The notes: a model not told the origin generated them from the sequence alone. Shown: positions 1 through 7,117, counted from the stretch's first letter. The stretch is DNA of 8,224 nucleotides from Planococcaceae bacterium UBA3370 (GCA_002360295.1 DEQI01000157.1:2668-10891); one strand, 5' to 3'. Translations and numbers: made by a program.

Positions 1-1289
1 ACTGCACAGGCAATACCTACATTTAATACACCTCGCACACCATCTAAAATTGAATTCAATATTAACTGCATACTCATTCGTGTACTTTTACGAAGTGCTG
101 CTGCAATCGGTGTTATTAATAGTGCAAAAATAGCTGCATATAATGGTGAATAGCCTATAAACAGTAATCCTAATAATACGAATAATGGAATAAATAAATG
201 ACCGCCTTCTTTTAAAACTTTTAATGCATCTGGAATATTTTCTTTCGATATTCCTGAGAGTCCCATTTTCTTCGCTTCAAAATGAACAATCATAAATAAT
301 GTTAAATAGTACAAAATAGCAGGAATAATAGCTGCTAATAATATGATTGAGTATGAAACACCTAAATATTCTGCCATTATAAATGCTGCTGCTCCCATTA
401 CTGGTGGTGCGATTAATCCGCCTGTAGACGCAACAGCTTCTACTGCACCTGCAAATTTTTTGGAATAGCCAGCCTTTTTCATCATTGGGATAGTGACTGT
501 ACCCGTTGTCACAACATTACTAACCGCACTTCCACTAACTGTCCCCATTAAAGCGCTTGCAAAAACAGCTACTTTTGCAGGACCACCTGCTGTTCGCCCT
601 GCAACAGTTAAGGCTAAATCATTAATAAACTCAGAAAATCCACTATTTTTTAAAAATGCACCAAAAAGTACAAAAATAAATATATAAGTAGAAGATACAC
701 CTAAAGCAGTCCCAAAAATTCCTTGACCGCCCCAAAACAAGATATTAATAACACGCTCTAAACTAAATCCATAGTGACCAAGTATACCAGGTATATATGC
801 TCCAAAGAAATTATAAGCTAAAAATACTCCGGCAATAATGGTTAAACCATTACCAACGACTCTACGGCTCGCTTCTAGTAATAAAGCAATTGCAACTCCA
901 CCTATAATTAAATCTAATAAAGTATTTTGTCCACTTCGTTCACGAACAAAAGAATCGTAAGTTAACAAAAAATAGCTTATTACAACGATAGAACCTACTA
1001 TACAAACTAAATCTAAAAATGTAGGTAATTTTCGCTCTCCAAAACTTTTCTTTGTGGCTGGATAAAATAGAAAACTAAAAACTAATAAGAATCCTAAATG
1101 CCATGCACGTAGTTTTATAGCATCCATAACGCCAAAACTATTTATATAAATTTGAAAAACAAACCAGATTATAGACAAAATAGCTATGATCTTTAGGATG
1201 GGACCAATATATGACCTCACATTAGCATTTTTATCTTCTAAATCCATTAATTCATTTATATCAGTACTTAATGTTTTTTCATTTCCCAT
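1..1289 (-). CDS. TRAP transporter fused permease (DctQ-DctM, TAXI type), C-terminus cut by window edge
   Basis: Membrane permease that would drive Na+- or H+-coupled uptake of an organic acid delivered by the binding protein encoded just upstream. The first 429 residues are present and the frame is open to base 1; fused TRAP permeases usually exceed 600 residues, so about a third is missing. An N-terminal DctQ-like part has hydrophobic helices near residues 31-48, 62-76, 91-110 and 124-139. It ends in LLLEASRRVVG (137-146), a junction typical of the fused form. The DctM-like part then carries GAFLKNSGFSEF (210-221), GTVSGSAVSNVVTTG (249-263) and GGLIAPPVMGAAAFIMAEYL (290-309), all highly characteristic of this family. 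The ATG at 1289 is preceded by GGGGAGG six bases away; an in-frame ATG two codons earlier lies too close to it. The gap to the binding-protein stop is 29 bases, so it is the fifth gene of the operon. The substrate is unknown. Confidence 0.94.
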   Translation of the reverse strand, partial: MGNEKTLSTDINELMDLEDKNANVRSYIGPILKIIAILSIIWFVFQIYINSFGVMDAIKLRAWHLGFLLVFSFLFYPATKKSFGERKLPTFLDLVCIVGSIVVISYFLLTYDSFVRERSGQNTLLDLIIGGVAIALLLEASRRVVGNGLTIIAGVFLAYNFFGAYIPGILGHYGFSLERVINILFWGGQGIFGTALGVSSTYIFIFVLFGAFLKNSGFSEFINDLALTVAGRTAGGPAKVAVFASALMGTVSGSAVSNVVTTGTVTIPMMKKAGYSKKFAGAVEAVASTGGLIAPPVMGAAAFIMAEYLGVSYSIILLAAIIPAILYYLTLFMIVHFEAKKMGLSGISKENIPDALKVLKEGGHLFIPLFVLLGLLFIGYSPLYAAIFALLITPIAAALRKSTRMSMQLILNSILDGVRGVLNVGIACA

Positions 1290-1318
1290 AAACATCCTCC
1301 CCTCAATACTTTAGAAAA

Positions 1319-2281
1319 CTATTTCAAGTACCCTTTTTCTTTATAGTATTTCTCTGCTCCAGGATGAAGTGGAATACCTGCAGTTCCTTCCGCAGCAACA
1401 GTCGGCTCAAATTGGCTCGCAATGGAGTGACCTTGTTCAATTTCAGTTAAATTTTCCCATAAAATTTCCGTCAATTCATATGCTTTTTCATCAGACAGTC
1501 CTGCATCTACGACGATTGCACTATATTGCCCTACTGTAATAATTGGTTCTGTTTGCTTGTCATACGTATTAGCTTTAATCTCATATCTGAAGTTCCAAGG
1601 GTAATCTGTTGTCATTTTTTCAATTGCAGCTTCTGAAAAGTTCAATACTTTAGAATCAAATGTAGTGATTAACTCTGTAGTTGCTGCAGATGGTACACCA
1701 GAATAAATATTAACAACATCCACTTGTCCATTTCTCATTAAATCTACAGCTTCAGTAAAACCAACGTAATTTGCTTTTACTGTACTATTATCAACACCAT
1801 GTGCATCTAATACTAAGTTTGATTCTATTTCAGTCGCACTACCTGCTGCCCCATATACAAATGATTTCCCTGCAATGTCTTCAATAGAATTAACTTTCCC
1901 GTTATTTAACGTAACGAAATGACTAACATTGGGATACAGATTCCCTAAAATTCTGACATCTTTATAAGCACTTCCGTCAAAAGAACTTTCACCGTTATAT
2001 GCTTCATATGCAACGTTTATTGTTGTAAATCCAATATTTGCTTCCCCTTTTTGCATTAATTTTAAATTTTCAACACTACCATTCGATGCCTGAGAAGTTA
2101 CCCGTTGTTCTAGTTCATTCCCCCAAAGAGTTGATAAAACTGCACCTAAAGAATAAAATACGCCAGTAGTAGTTCCAGTAGTAAAAATCAAATTTTCAGA
2201 TGCTTCGTTTTTAGTGCATCCAAATAAACCAATTACTAAAGCTATAATTAAAATGGAATATTGAATACTACGTTCCACCAT
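1319..2281 (-). CDS. TAXI-family TRAP transporter solute-binding lipoprotein
   Basis: Extracytoplasmic ligand-binding subunit that hands its substrate to the adjacent fused permease. At 320 residues it has normal family length. A hydrophobic segment (9-21) ends in LFGC, a lipobox with Cys22 as the lipid-anchored first residue of the mature protein, the usual form in Gram-positives. The TAXI signature follows: FTTGTTTGVFYSLGAVL (33-49). Further family blocks are GKSFVYGAAGSATEIESNLV (138-157), QVDVVNIYSGVPSAATTEL (186-204) and the C-terminal GIPLHPGAEKYYKEKG (302-317). An AAGGGGG ribosome binding site lies seven bases before the ATG and overlaps the stop codon of the crotonase gene, which suggests translational coupling. 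TAXI proteins studied elsewhere bind small acids such as glutamate or 2-oxoglutarate. Here the neighbours suggest a carboxylic acid that is afterwards degraded as a CoA ester, which is inference. The n-region has only one basic residue (Arg4), fewer than usual. Confidence 0.94.
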   Translation of the reverse strand: MVERSIQYSILIIALVIGLFGCTKNEASENLIFTTGTTTGVFYSLGAVLSTLWGNELEQRVTSQASNGSVENLKLMQKGEANIGFTTINVAYEAYNGESSFDGSAYKDVRILGNLYPNVSHFVTLNNGKVNSIEDIAGKSFVYGAAGSATEIESNLVLDAHGVDNSTVKANYVGFTEAVDLMRNGQVDVVNIYSGVPSAATTELITTFDSKVLNFSEAAIEKMTTDYPWNFRYEIKANTYDKQTEPIITVGQYSAIVVDAGLSDEKAYELTEILWENLTEIEQGHSIASQFEPTVAAEGTAGIPLHPGAEKYYKEKGYLK

Positions 2282-2293
2282 GTAACGTCCCCC

Positions 2294-3100
2294 TTATTTA
2301 AAGTTCGGCTTTCTCTTTTCTACAACAGCTTGCACACCTTCTTGGAAATCCGATAATTCTGTTACAAGTCCCATCTTCGAGGAAATATAATCTAGTGACG
2401 AGCGCAGTGACATCGATTGACTTTGATAAACTGCACGCTTAATCAACTGAATTGTAGTAGCTGGACCACTTGCTAATTTTCTCGCATAATCGAGTGTGAA
2501 TTGTTCTAATTCGTCATCCGGTACAACAAATGTTACTAACCCTACTTCTTTTGCTTCTGCTGCCGTTAATACGCGTGCAGTCCATAACATGTCGAGTGCT
2601 TGATCAATCCCGACTAGCTTCGGTAAATAATAGGCTGCCCCATCTCCTGGTACAATACCTACATTTATATAACTTTCTGAAAGCTTAGTAGATTCCCCTA
2701 CAATTCGAATATCACACATTAATGCCATATCTAGCCCTGCGCCAAATGCAAAACCATGCACTTGGGCTATAACTGGTTTATCAATTTCTTCAAGTAGGAG
2801 AGGAACTCGCTGTACACGTTTCCATAATGAATTTTTTCTTGCTAAACTAGTGGAAGTAATATCTTCACTGCTTTCGAAAAATCCTCTACCTGCTGCCATC
2901 GCTTTAATGTCTCCACCCGCGCAAAAGCATTTTCCATTGCCTTTTACGATAACCGCACGAATTTCATCTGAATCTCGTATCATTTCGAGTGCTTGAATCC
3001 AGTTAAAAATCATTTCCTCACTGAATGCGTTCATACTATCTGGTCGATTTAATGTAATTGTTGCAATACCATCCTGTACTTCAAAAAGTAAATCCGCCAT
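2294..3100 (-). CDS. Crotonase-superfamily enzyme (enoyl-CoA hydratase/isomerase-like)
   Basis: Cytoplasmic enzyme acting on an acyl-CoA, most simply adding water to (or isomerising) the double bond made by the dehydrogenase pair encoded upstream. At 268 residues it has family length. The CoA and oxyanion motif CFCAGGDIKAM is at 58-68 and the second oxyanion loop HGFAFGAGLDMALMCDIR at 115-132. Comparing these with rat enoyl-CoA hydratase, the two catalytic glutamates (E144, E164) fall on Asp124 and Tyr144. The enzyme instead has Glu142 and Asp153 in LSESYINVGIVPGDGAAYYL (140-159). A similar S-E-S plus P-G-D-G arrangement occurs in a large, poorly characterised subgroup of bacterial crotonases, as I recall it. 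Classical hydratase activity is therefore not assured; isomerase or hydrolase chemistry is possible. Its ATG directly abuts the TAA of the preceding dehydrogenase gene, and a G6 ribosome binding site lies seven bases upstream inside that gene. Confidence 0.9.
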   Translation of the reverse strand: MADLLFEVQDGIATITLNRPDSMNAFSEEMIFNWIQALEMIRDSDEIRAVIVKGNGKCFCAGGDIKAMAAGRGFFESSEDITSTSLARKNSLWKRVQRVPLLLEEIDKPVIAQVHGFAFGAGLDMALMCDIRIVGESTKLSESYINVGIVPGDGAAYYLPKLVGIDQALDMLWTARVLTAAEAKEVGLVTFVVPDDELEQFTLDYARKLASGPATTIQLIKRAVYQSQSMSLRSSLDYISSKMGLVTELSDFQEGVQAVVEKRKPNFK

Positions 3101-4171
3101 TTATATGCCCCCCGTTTTTATTTCATCATGTTGATTCGTTTGTGTCATTAAAGACCATAAATCTCCTTTTGACTGTAATAGTATTTCTGCTAGCTGTTGT
3201 TTCCAATAAAGTGATGTATAGCCTTCATCACGCCACGCCCATAACCTTCTCGTATAATGGTGTAAGCTATGTTCATGTGTAACGCCAATTGCTGCATGCA
3301 CTTGATGGGCAGATGTAGCAACAAGTTTACTTGTCTCATCGATTCGTAATCGTGCAAATGCTACTTCATTTTCCTCTCGTGCTTCTGCTAAAGCCGTAAT
3401 CATATTATCAACGGATGCATCAGTTAATGCTGCTTCTCCTGCTAATAATGCAATATGCTGTTGAACAAGTTGAAAGCGATGTATCGGACGTCCAAATTGT
3501 TCCCGTTCTTTTGAGTAGCGAATCGTTAAAATATAGGCCTTTTCAATTGCCCCACTCATTGTTGCTACAGTTGCAGCTGTAATAAGCTTTTTCATTTGTG
3601 CTAATTGATCTTCATTAATTAACACTTGTTCCAATATTGGTTGATCTTTCACCATCACATTATCTCGCGGCTCTGCTGCTAAATTTGATTGGGGTGCTAC
3701 GCTAGCATTTTCTAATGATAGTTTTACTACATGTATACCCGATTCATTTTTTGCTAATGTAACGAGTTCTTCCACATGTCTCGCCCAAGGCACGTTCTCA
3801 AGCAAGCCACTAACACCATCCACTTGCATTGTGAGCGCTTGCAATTCATCAATAATTAATGTGGCCTTTTTCCCTGAGGTTGTCAGTCCAACAAACTCTA
3901 GTAAATAGTTTGCTAGCGTATGTTCCTTAAATGGGACTGGTACGGCATATTTACCTACTAATTTATATAATGAAAACAAATCATCTAAGTCCCCACCAGC
4001 ACCACCATGCCGCTCACCAACTGCGACATTTAACAATTCATTATTTTCTAATATGTCCCATAAATTTAAAGCCCATTTTCCTTCTTCCAGTAAATCGACC
4101 GTTTCCTTTTCAACATGATCTTTAAAAATTTTTTCAACAACTTCAAAAATCATCTCTTTCATTTCACTCAT
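3101..4171 (-). CDS. Acyl-CoA dehydrogenase-like protein, probable beta subunit of a heteromeric enzyme
   Basis: Acyl-CoA dehydrogenase fold protein of 356 residues, at the short end of the family. The N-terminal helical domain is recognisable (VGERHGGAGGDLDDL, 51-65). The middle beta domain is degenerate: there is no S-E-P-x-S-G-S-D motif and no W-x-S/T-N block. The C-terminal domain keeps the flavin motif RYSKEREQFGRPIHRFQLVQ (218-237) and the block QVHAAIGVTHEHSLHHYTRR (290-309) typical of FadE-type partners. No obvious catalytic Glu is seen. It is probably the partner of the dehydrogenase encoded just upstream, each supplying half of the FAD and active sites, as in mycobacterial FadE26-FadE27 and FadE28-FadE29; this pairing is inferred. 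The ATG at 4171 overlaps the upstream TGA as ATGA, but has almost no spacing from the AGGA before it. Met4 (4162), eight bases from that AGGA, is a credible alternative start. Confidence 0.9.
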   Translation of the reverse strand: MSEMKEMIFEVVEKIFKDHVEKETVDLLEEGKWALNLWDILENNELLNVAVGERHGGAGGDLDDLFSLYKLVGKYAVPVPFKEHTLANYLLEFVGLTTSGKKATLIIDELQALTMQVDGVSGLLENVPWARHVEELVTLAKNESGIHVVKLSLENASVAPQSNLAAEPRDNVMVKDQPILEQVLINEDQLAQMKKLITAATVATMSGAIEKAYILTIRYSKEREQFGRPIHRFQLVQQHIALLAGEAALTDASVDNMITALAEAREENEVAFARLRIDETSKLVATSAHQVHAAIGVTHEHSLHHYTRRLWAWRDEGYTSLYWKQQLAEILLQSKGDLWSLMTQTNQHDEIKTGGI

Positions 4172-5313
4172 CCTGCAACGACCCCCTTTGCTACAATACC
4201 GTATAATACTTCTGATGTACCACCACGAATTGTAAAACCTGGAGAGTGTAAAATGGACTCAGCCATAAAGCGATCGAGTTTTCGTTCTGCATCTAGTTTA
4301 GGATAAGTTTGAATTAGTAAACGAGCTATTTCCGGTACTTTTTGCTCAAATTTCGTGCCGATACTTTTCACCAGTGCTGCTGGAATGCCTACCTCTCCAC
4401 CTTGCTCTAACACTTTTGCTACGCCAATAGATAAATTACGTAAACTCCACATTTCTGCAATTAAATTGGAGGCTTCGGCTAACCCCTTTTCATCCCTATT
4501 CTTTTTCAATTGTTCAACTAACTCATTTAATAATGGAAAAGTACTTAAAATACGCTCTGGCCCACTCCGTTCAAAAGCAAGCTCAGCTAACCCTTGTGCC
4601 CATCCATTTCCTAACGTACCGACTACCATACTATCAGGTACAAATACGTTCTCAAAAAATACGTCATTAAAGTGTCTTTCACCTGTTAAATACTTTATTG
4701 GTGTAATTGTTACCCCTTTTGATTGCAGATCAATAATTAGCTGACTTAATCCTTTATGCTTTGCTTCTCCGTCAAATGGTTCAGTACGTACTAATGTGAT
4801 CATATAATGGGAATCATGTGCGTTACTCGTCCACGTTTTCGCCCCATTTACTAGCCATCCCCCGTCAACTTTTTCTGCACGTGTACTAACCGATGCTAAA
4901 TCAGAGCCACTATTCGGTTCACTTAGCCCTATACCAAAAAAACATTCTCCTTTAACAATTTTCGGTAAGAAAAATTGTTGTTGTTCTTCTGTACCAAATC
5001 GAAGTAATAATGGACCTGTTTGGCGATCCGCAAACCAATGGGCAGCTACTGGAGCACCTGCAGCTAAGAATTCTTCCGTCAATATGTAACGGTCAATTGT
5101 GCTTCTTTCTTTACCACCATACCTCGTCGGCCATGTCAACCCAATCCATCCTTGTTCAGCAATCAACTTAGAAAATGACGGGTCGCTCCCACTTAACCAT
5201 GAATCGCATTTCGTTTGGAATGTTCCTTTTTTTATATGATTTTGTAAAAAAGATCTTACTTCTAACCGAAACTTTTCCTGCTCATCTGTAAAATGTACTA
5301 TTGGAAGTTTCAT
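4168..5313 (-). CDS. Acyl-CoA dehydrogenase, probable catalytic (alpha) subunit of a heteromeric enzyme
   Basis: Flavoenzyme subunit that introduces a 2,3 double bond into an acyl-CoA and passes electrons to electron-transfer flavoprotein. Numbered from the start chosen here (381 residues), the N-terminal helical domain includes GLTWPTRYGGKERS (58-71). The middle domain has GIGLSEPNSGSDLASV (127-142) and NGAKTWTSNAHDSHYM (156-171), which contact flavin and substrate. The classical catalytic-Glu position near the C-terminus reads RGGTSE (363-368), with Gly where MCAD has Glu376. Glu248 in ELAFERSGPER is the likely base, matching the site used by isovaleryl-CoA dehydrogenase and FadE-type enzymes. 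The R-x-Q-F-G flavin motif is absent (WSLRNLSIG instead), yet the next gene has it, which argues for a heteromer. The frame extends to an ATG at 5349, but that lies at the predicted transcript start without a ribosome binding site. The ATG at 5313 has AAAAGGAG eight bases upstream. It is first in the five-gene operon. Confidence 0.92.
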   Translation of the reverse strand: MKLPIVHFTDEQEKFRLEVRSFLQNHIKKGTFQTKCDSWLSGSDPSFSKLIAEQGWIGLTWPTRYGGKERSTIDRYILTEEFLAAGAPVAAHWFADRQTGPLLLRFGTEEQQQFFLPKIVKGECFFGIGLSEPNSGSDLASVSTRAEKVDGGWLVNGAKTWTSNAHDSHYMITLVRTEPFDGEAKHKGLSQLIIDLQSKGVTITPIKYLTGERHFNDVFFENVFVPDSMVVGTLGNGWAQGLAELAFERSGPERILSTFPLLNELVEQLKKNRDEKGLAEASNLIAEMWSLRNLSIGVAKVLEQGGEVGIPAALVKSIGTKFEQKVPEIARLLIQTYPKLDAERKLDRFMAESILHSPGFTIRGGTSEVLYGIVAKGVVAG

Positions 5314-5321
5314 TTTCATCA

Positions 5322-5329
5322 CTCCTTTT
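5322..5329 (-). promoter_or_regulatory. Ribosome binding site fixing the start of the first dehydrogenase gene
   Basis: AAAAGGAG read on the minus strand. It lies eight bases before the ATG at 5313 and only two bases before another in-frame ATG at 5319. The spacing therefore favours 5313, and it excludes the ATG at 5349, which is upstream of this site. Confidence 0.8.
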
Positions 5330-5362
5330 ACGCAATATCGGTAACTCATATCTTATATGTGT

Positions 5363-5392
5363 ATTTTAACTCTTAGTTTTTTAAATTGTCAA
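5363..5392 (-). promoter_or_regulatory. Sigma-A type promoter of the catabolic operon
   Basis: On the minus strand a perfect -35 box TTGACA (5387-5392) is followed after 18 bases by TAAAAT (5363-5368), five of six matches to the -10 consensus. The predicted transcript start is near 5356, giving a leader of about 43 bases to the ATG at 5313. All five downstream genes are closely spaced with no hairpin terminator seen between them, so this promoter could serve the whole operon. Confidence 0.8.
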
Positions 5393-5396
5393 ACTA
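5374..5396 (-). promoter_or_regulatory. Inverted repeat over the -35 box, candidate operator
   Basis: TAGTTT and AAACTA form 6-base arms separated by 11 bases and cover the -35 box and part of the spacer. A second small palindrome, CATAT-AAG-ATATG, sits at 5347-5359 around the expected transcript start. A repressor bound at either would block transcription. The arms are AT-rich and short, so chance is possible, and the repeat does not resemble the FadR site of Bacillus as I remember it. No regulator gene is in the window. Confidence 0.3.
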
Positions 5397-5578
5397 TTTA
5401 GATAAAAATATTTGTGTTTTTTTAGAAAATTTTGATTTAAAAGAGAATTATTGCGTTTATAAAAGTCCATAAGCAAAATGGAATACCTGCTCACACTCTT
5501 ACTAATAAAACAAGGATTATTATAAATTGTCCATGAAAGCTTATTTGCCATCAATTTAATAAAATGAAAGTAACGAAC
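5397..5578. other. Intergenic AT-rich stretch without a supported gene
   Basis: This lies between the terminator at 5579-5611 and the operon promoter. An open frame of 76 codons crosses it on the minus strand, but its start sits inside the terminator hairpin, its composition (many Phe, Tyr, Asn, Lys) is that of translated AT-rich noncoding DNA, and it has no convincing ribosome binding site. I see no RNA gene or repeat here. The flanking bases 5612-5728 are likewise empty. Confidence 0.5.
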
Positions 5579-5611
5579 AAAAAAATGACTCCCGTAGAAT
5601 ACTGAAGTCAT
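5579..5611 (-). terminator. Intrinsic terminator downstream of the VC0807-like gene
   Basis: Read on the minus strand, ATGACTTC pairs with GGAGTCAT (one T-G wobble). After one A/G mismatch, GTA pairs with TAC around a TTC loop. Seven T follow directly (5579-5585). It ends about 118 bases past the stop of the gene at 5729 and isolates that transcript from the operon promoter further along the same strand. Confidence 0.75.
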
Positions 5612-5728
5612 CTCAAATTACCTTATAATAGGACATATCTTATATTAAAAACTTTCCCTTCTTATTATTTATTCACCAAACTTTTTCAAGTTACTATAAA
5701 ACAACCTCAAAATGTATTATTACTACCC

Positions 5729-6370
5729 TTACTGTTGCCCCTCTGTCTTTGCAATGGTTTGTTTGGAAATGTCATAGATTTGTTTGTTAATTAGTAGCAA
5801 ACCTATTAGTATTAATCCTGTAAAAATCCAATTAGATATCCTTAAAAAGAGCAATATTAAATCATATTGTTCCACACCATATTTATATACTAAATATCCC
5901 TTTAATCCACTATTAAAATAGCTTTTGAACATATATAAACCAGTAAAAAGTTGTAGATATGTAAAAAGTTTTTTAGTTTTAAAAAACTCAAAACTACTTT
6001 CTCGTTGATATCCCTGTAGTACTGATATATCAACTGCAAAGTACAAAGCTAAAGCTTTTTTTAAGAGTACAGTAATCAGTAGAAATGTCCCCATCGCGAT
6101 ACCGTAATAAACCTGATTCCATAACATTCTTTCAGCTGAGCCAGATAATAAATCAATCAATGTACTAATGAGAAGTGTGCTAATAATAAATAATCCTGTA
6201 AAATTAAACTGTTTTAAAACAAAAAAACGATACAGCGAATAACAGAAACCTGGTGCTGTTGATAATAAAATTGCATAGTAATCACCTAGAGGATCTCTAC
6301 CTGATTTCCATACTAAAAATGGTATTGCTAAATAAAAAACTAAATCATATATGACTACTTTATTTTTCAA
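5729..6370 (-). CDS. VC0807-like multi-pass membrane protein of unknown function
   Basis: Integral membrane protein of 213 residues with about six hydrophobic segments, near residues 6-21, 31-48, 56-75, 87-103, 136-150 and 174-195, and a polar C-terminal tail. The blocks DPLGDYYAILLSTAPGF (26-42) and DLLSGSAERMLWNQVYYG (73-90) resemble the VC0807 family of bacterial membrane proteins, whose function I do not know. That match is from memory and should be read as a family label only. The start chosen is TTG at 6370, because GGAGGG lies six bases before it; the longer frame beginning with TTG at 6388 would encode that ribosome binding site as protein. It stands alone on the minus strand, ends before a terminator, and diverges from the broken DUF3267-like gene with about 100 bases between starts. 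A TATAGT at 6431-6436 (minus) could be its -10 box, but no good -35 is seen. Confidence 0.72.
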   Translation of the reverse strand: MKNKVVIYDLVFYLAIPFLVWKSGRDPLGDYYAILLSTAPGFCYSLYRFFVLKQFNFTGLFIISTLLISTLIDLLSGSAERMLWNQVYYGIAMGTFLLITVLLKKALALYFAVDISVLQGYQRESSFEFFKTKKLFTYLQLFTGLYMFKSYFNSGLKGYLVYKYGVEQYDLILLFLRISNWIFTGLILIGLLLINKQIYDISKQTIAKTEGQQ

Positions 6371-6376
6371 TACTTT

Positions 6377-6382
6377 CCCTCC
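6377..6382 (-). promoter_or_regulatory. Ribosome binding site that sets a TTG start
   Basis: GGAGGG on the minus strand, six bases before the TTG at 6370. Its strength and spacing make TTG the start codon; no ATG lies nearby in frame. Confidence 0.8.
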
Positions 6383-6454
6383 AATCAAAAGTATTTGAAT
6401 AATAAATAATACCTCACAAAAACGGAATCGACTATAGTTTACTTATTTTTACAA

Positions 6455-6460
6455 TATAAT
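6455..6460 (+). promoter_or_regulatory. Perfect -10 box close to the DUF3267-like start
   Basis: TATAAT on the plus strand, nine bases before the ATG at 6470. No -35 box is seen at the right distance and there is no extended -10 TG. If used, transcription would begin within a few bases of the ATG, so the message would be nearly leaderless; there is indeed no ribosome binding site before this ATG. In such AT-rich DNA a chance match is quite possible. Confidence 0.35.
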
Positions 6461-6469
6461 ACAAAATAT

Positions 6470-7043
6470 ATGCGATATCTAATAAAAACGAGATTAGTTG
6501 TTTGGAATTTATATGAGAAAGGTAGGAGCATTTATAATACATTGATTTCGAAATTCACTACTGATAAGTTTAGGTTTGGCAGTATGGAGACCTTTCATTC
6601 GAAAGCATTATATGAAGTTTATTTACGTATTAATGATACTTTTTTTCTAGTACCCTTTTGTTTCAAGTTAAGCTTTGAACATATGAAAGGATTCCCTCTT
6701 CTTTTCATCATTTTAGTTGTATTTTTAATCCACGAAATACATCATATACTGAACATTAAATGTGATATTAGTTTAACGTTCAGGGGACTATATTCTTGGC
6801 TCCATACAAATACAGTACTTTCTAAGATAAGATTTTTGTTATTTATTAGCTTACCTTTCATTGTATTAACGGTTATCCCAGCTATTAATTTCATTTTTTC
6901 TATTAGGTAATATTAAAGCACTCTTATTATTTGTAAGTTGGATTAATTTGATGATCTCTTGCTCTGATATTGTGAATTCATTTTTAATCCTAATAAAACC
7001 AAATAAATCTGTATTTTGCAGAGGCTACTATCGAGTAAAATGA
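6470..7043 (+). pseudogene. DUF3267-like putative zinc metalloprotease membrane protein, frameshifted
   Basis: The first frame gives 146 residues and stops at 6908-6910. It has a membrane segment (74-87) running into HEIHH (88-92), which fits the H-E-x-x-H zinc motif, then GLYSWLHTNTVLSKIRFLLF (106-125) and LPFIVLTVIPAI (128-139). This order resembles the DUF3267 family of putative membrane zincins. The family normally continues past this point, and the continuation is present in the next frame: KALLLFVSWINLMISC then SDIVNSFLILIKPNKS, ending at the TGA at 7041-7043. Removing one T from the run of six at 6894-6899 joins them smoothly (NFIFLLGNIKAL) into about 190 residues. The cause could be an inactivating mutation, a sequencing slip or transcriptional slippage. 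There is no ribosome binding site before the ATG. Substrate and role are unknown. Confidence 0.7.
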
Positions 7044-7117
7044 TAATCACCTAGGTGTAGTCCAACCATTAAGGGAATTTTGCAGGTTTGTTTCGTGTAT
7101 TATTTTTCCTCATTATT

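Noticed and set aside
493..687. 64-codon plus-strand frame inside the permease gene
   Set aside because: It is antisense to the strongly conserved TRAP permease motifs (GSAVSN region), without its own ribosome binding site or recognisable product.
3058..4744. Several plus-strand open frames (3058-3282, 3931-4125, 4115-4306, 4355-4744) opposite the dehydrogenase and crotonase genes
   Set aside because: All are shadows on the antisense strand of well supported enzymes; the translations are low-complexity or unfamiliar.
5314..5349. Longer N-terminus for the first dehydrogenase, from an ATG at 5349
   Set aside because: It would begin about seven bases from the predicted transcript start with no ribosome binding site, and the real Shine-Dalgarno lies inside the extension.
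5381..5611. 76-codon open frame on the minus strand upstream of the operon
   Set aside because: Its start lies in the terminator stem at 5579-5611, its end overlaps the operon promoter, composition is that of noncoding AT-rich DNA, and no family is recognisable.
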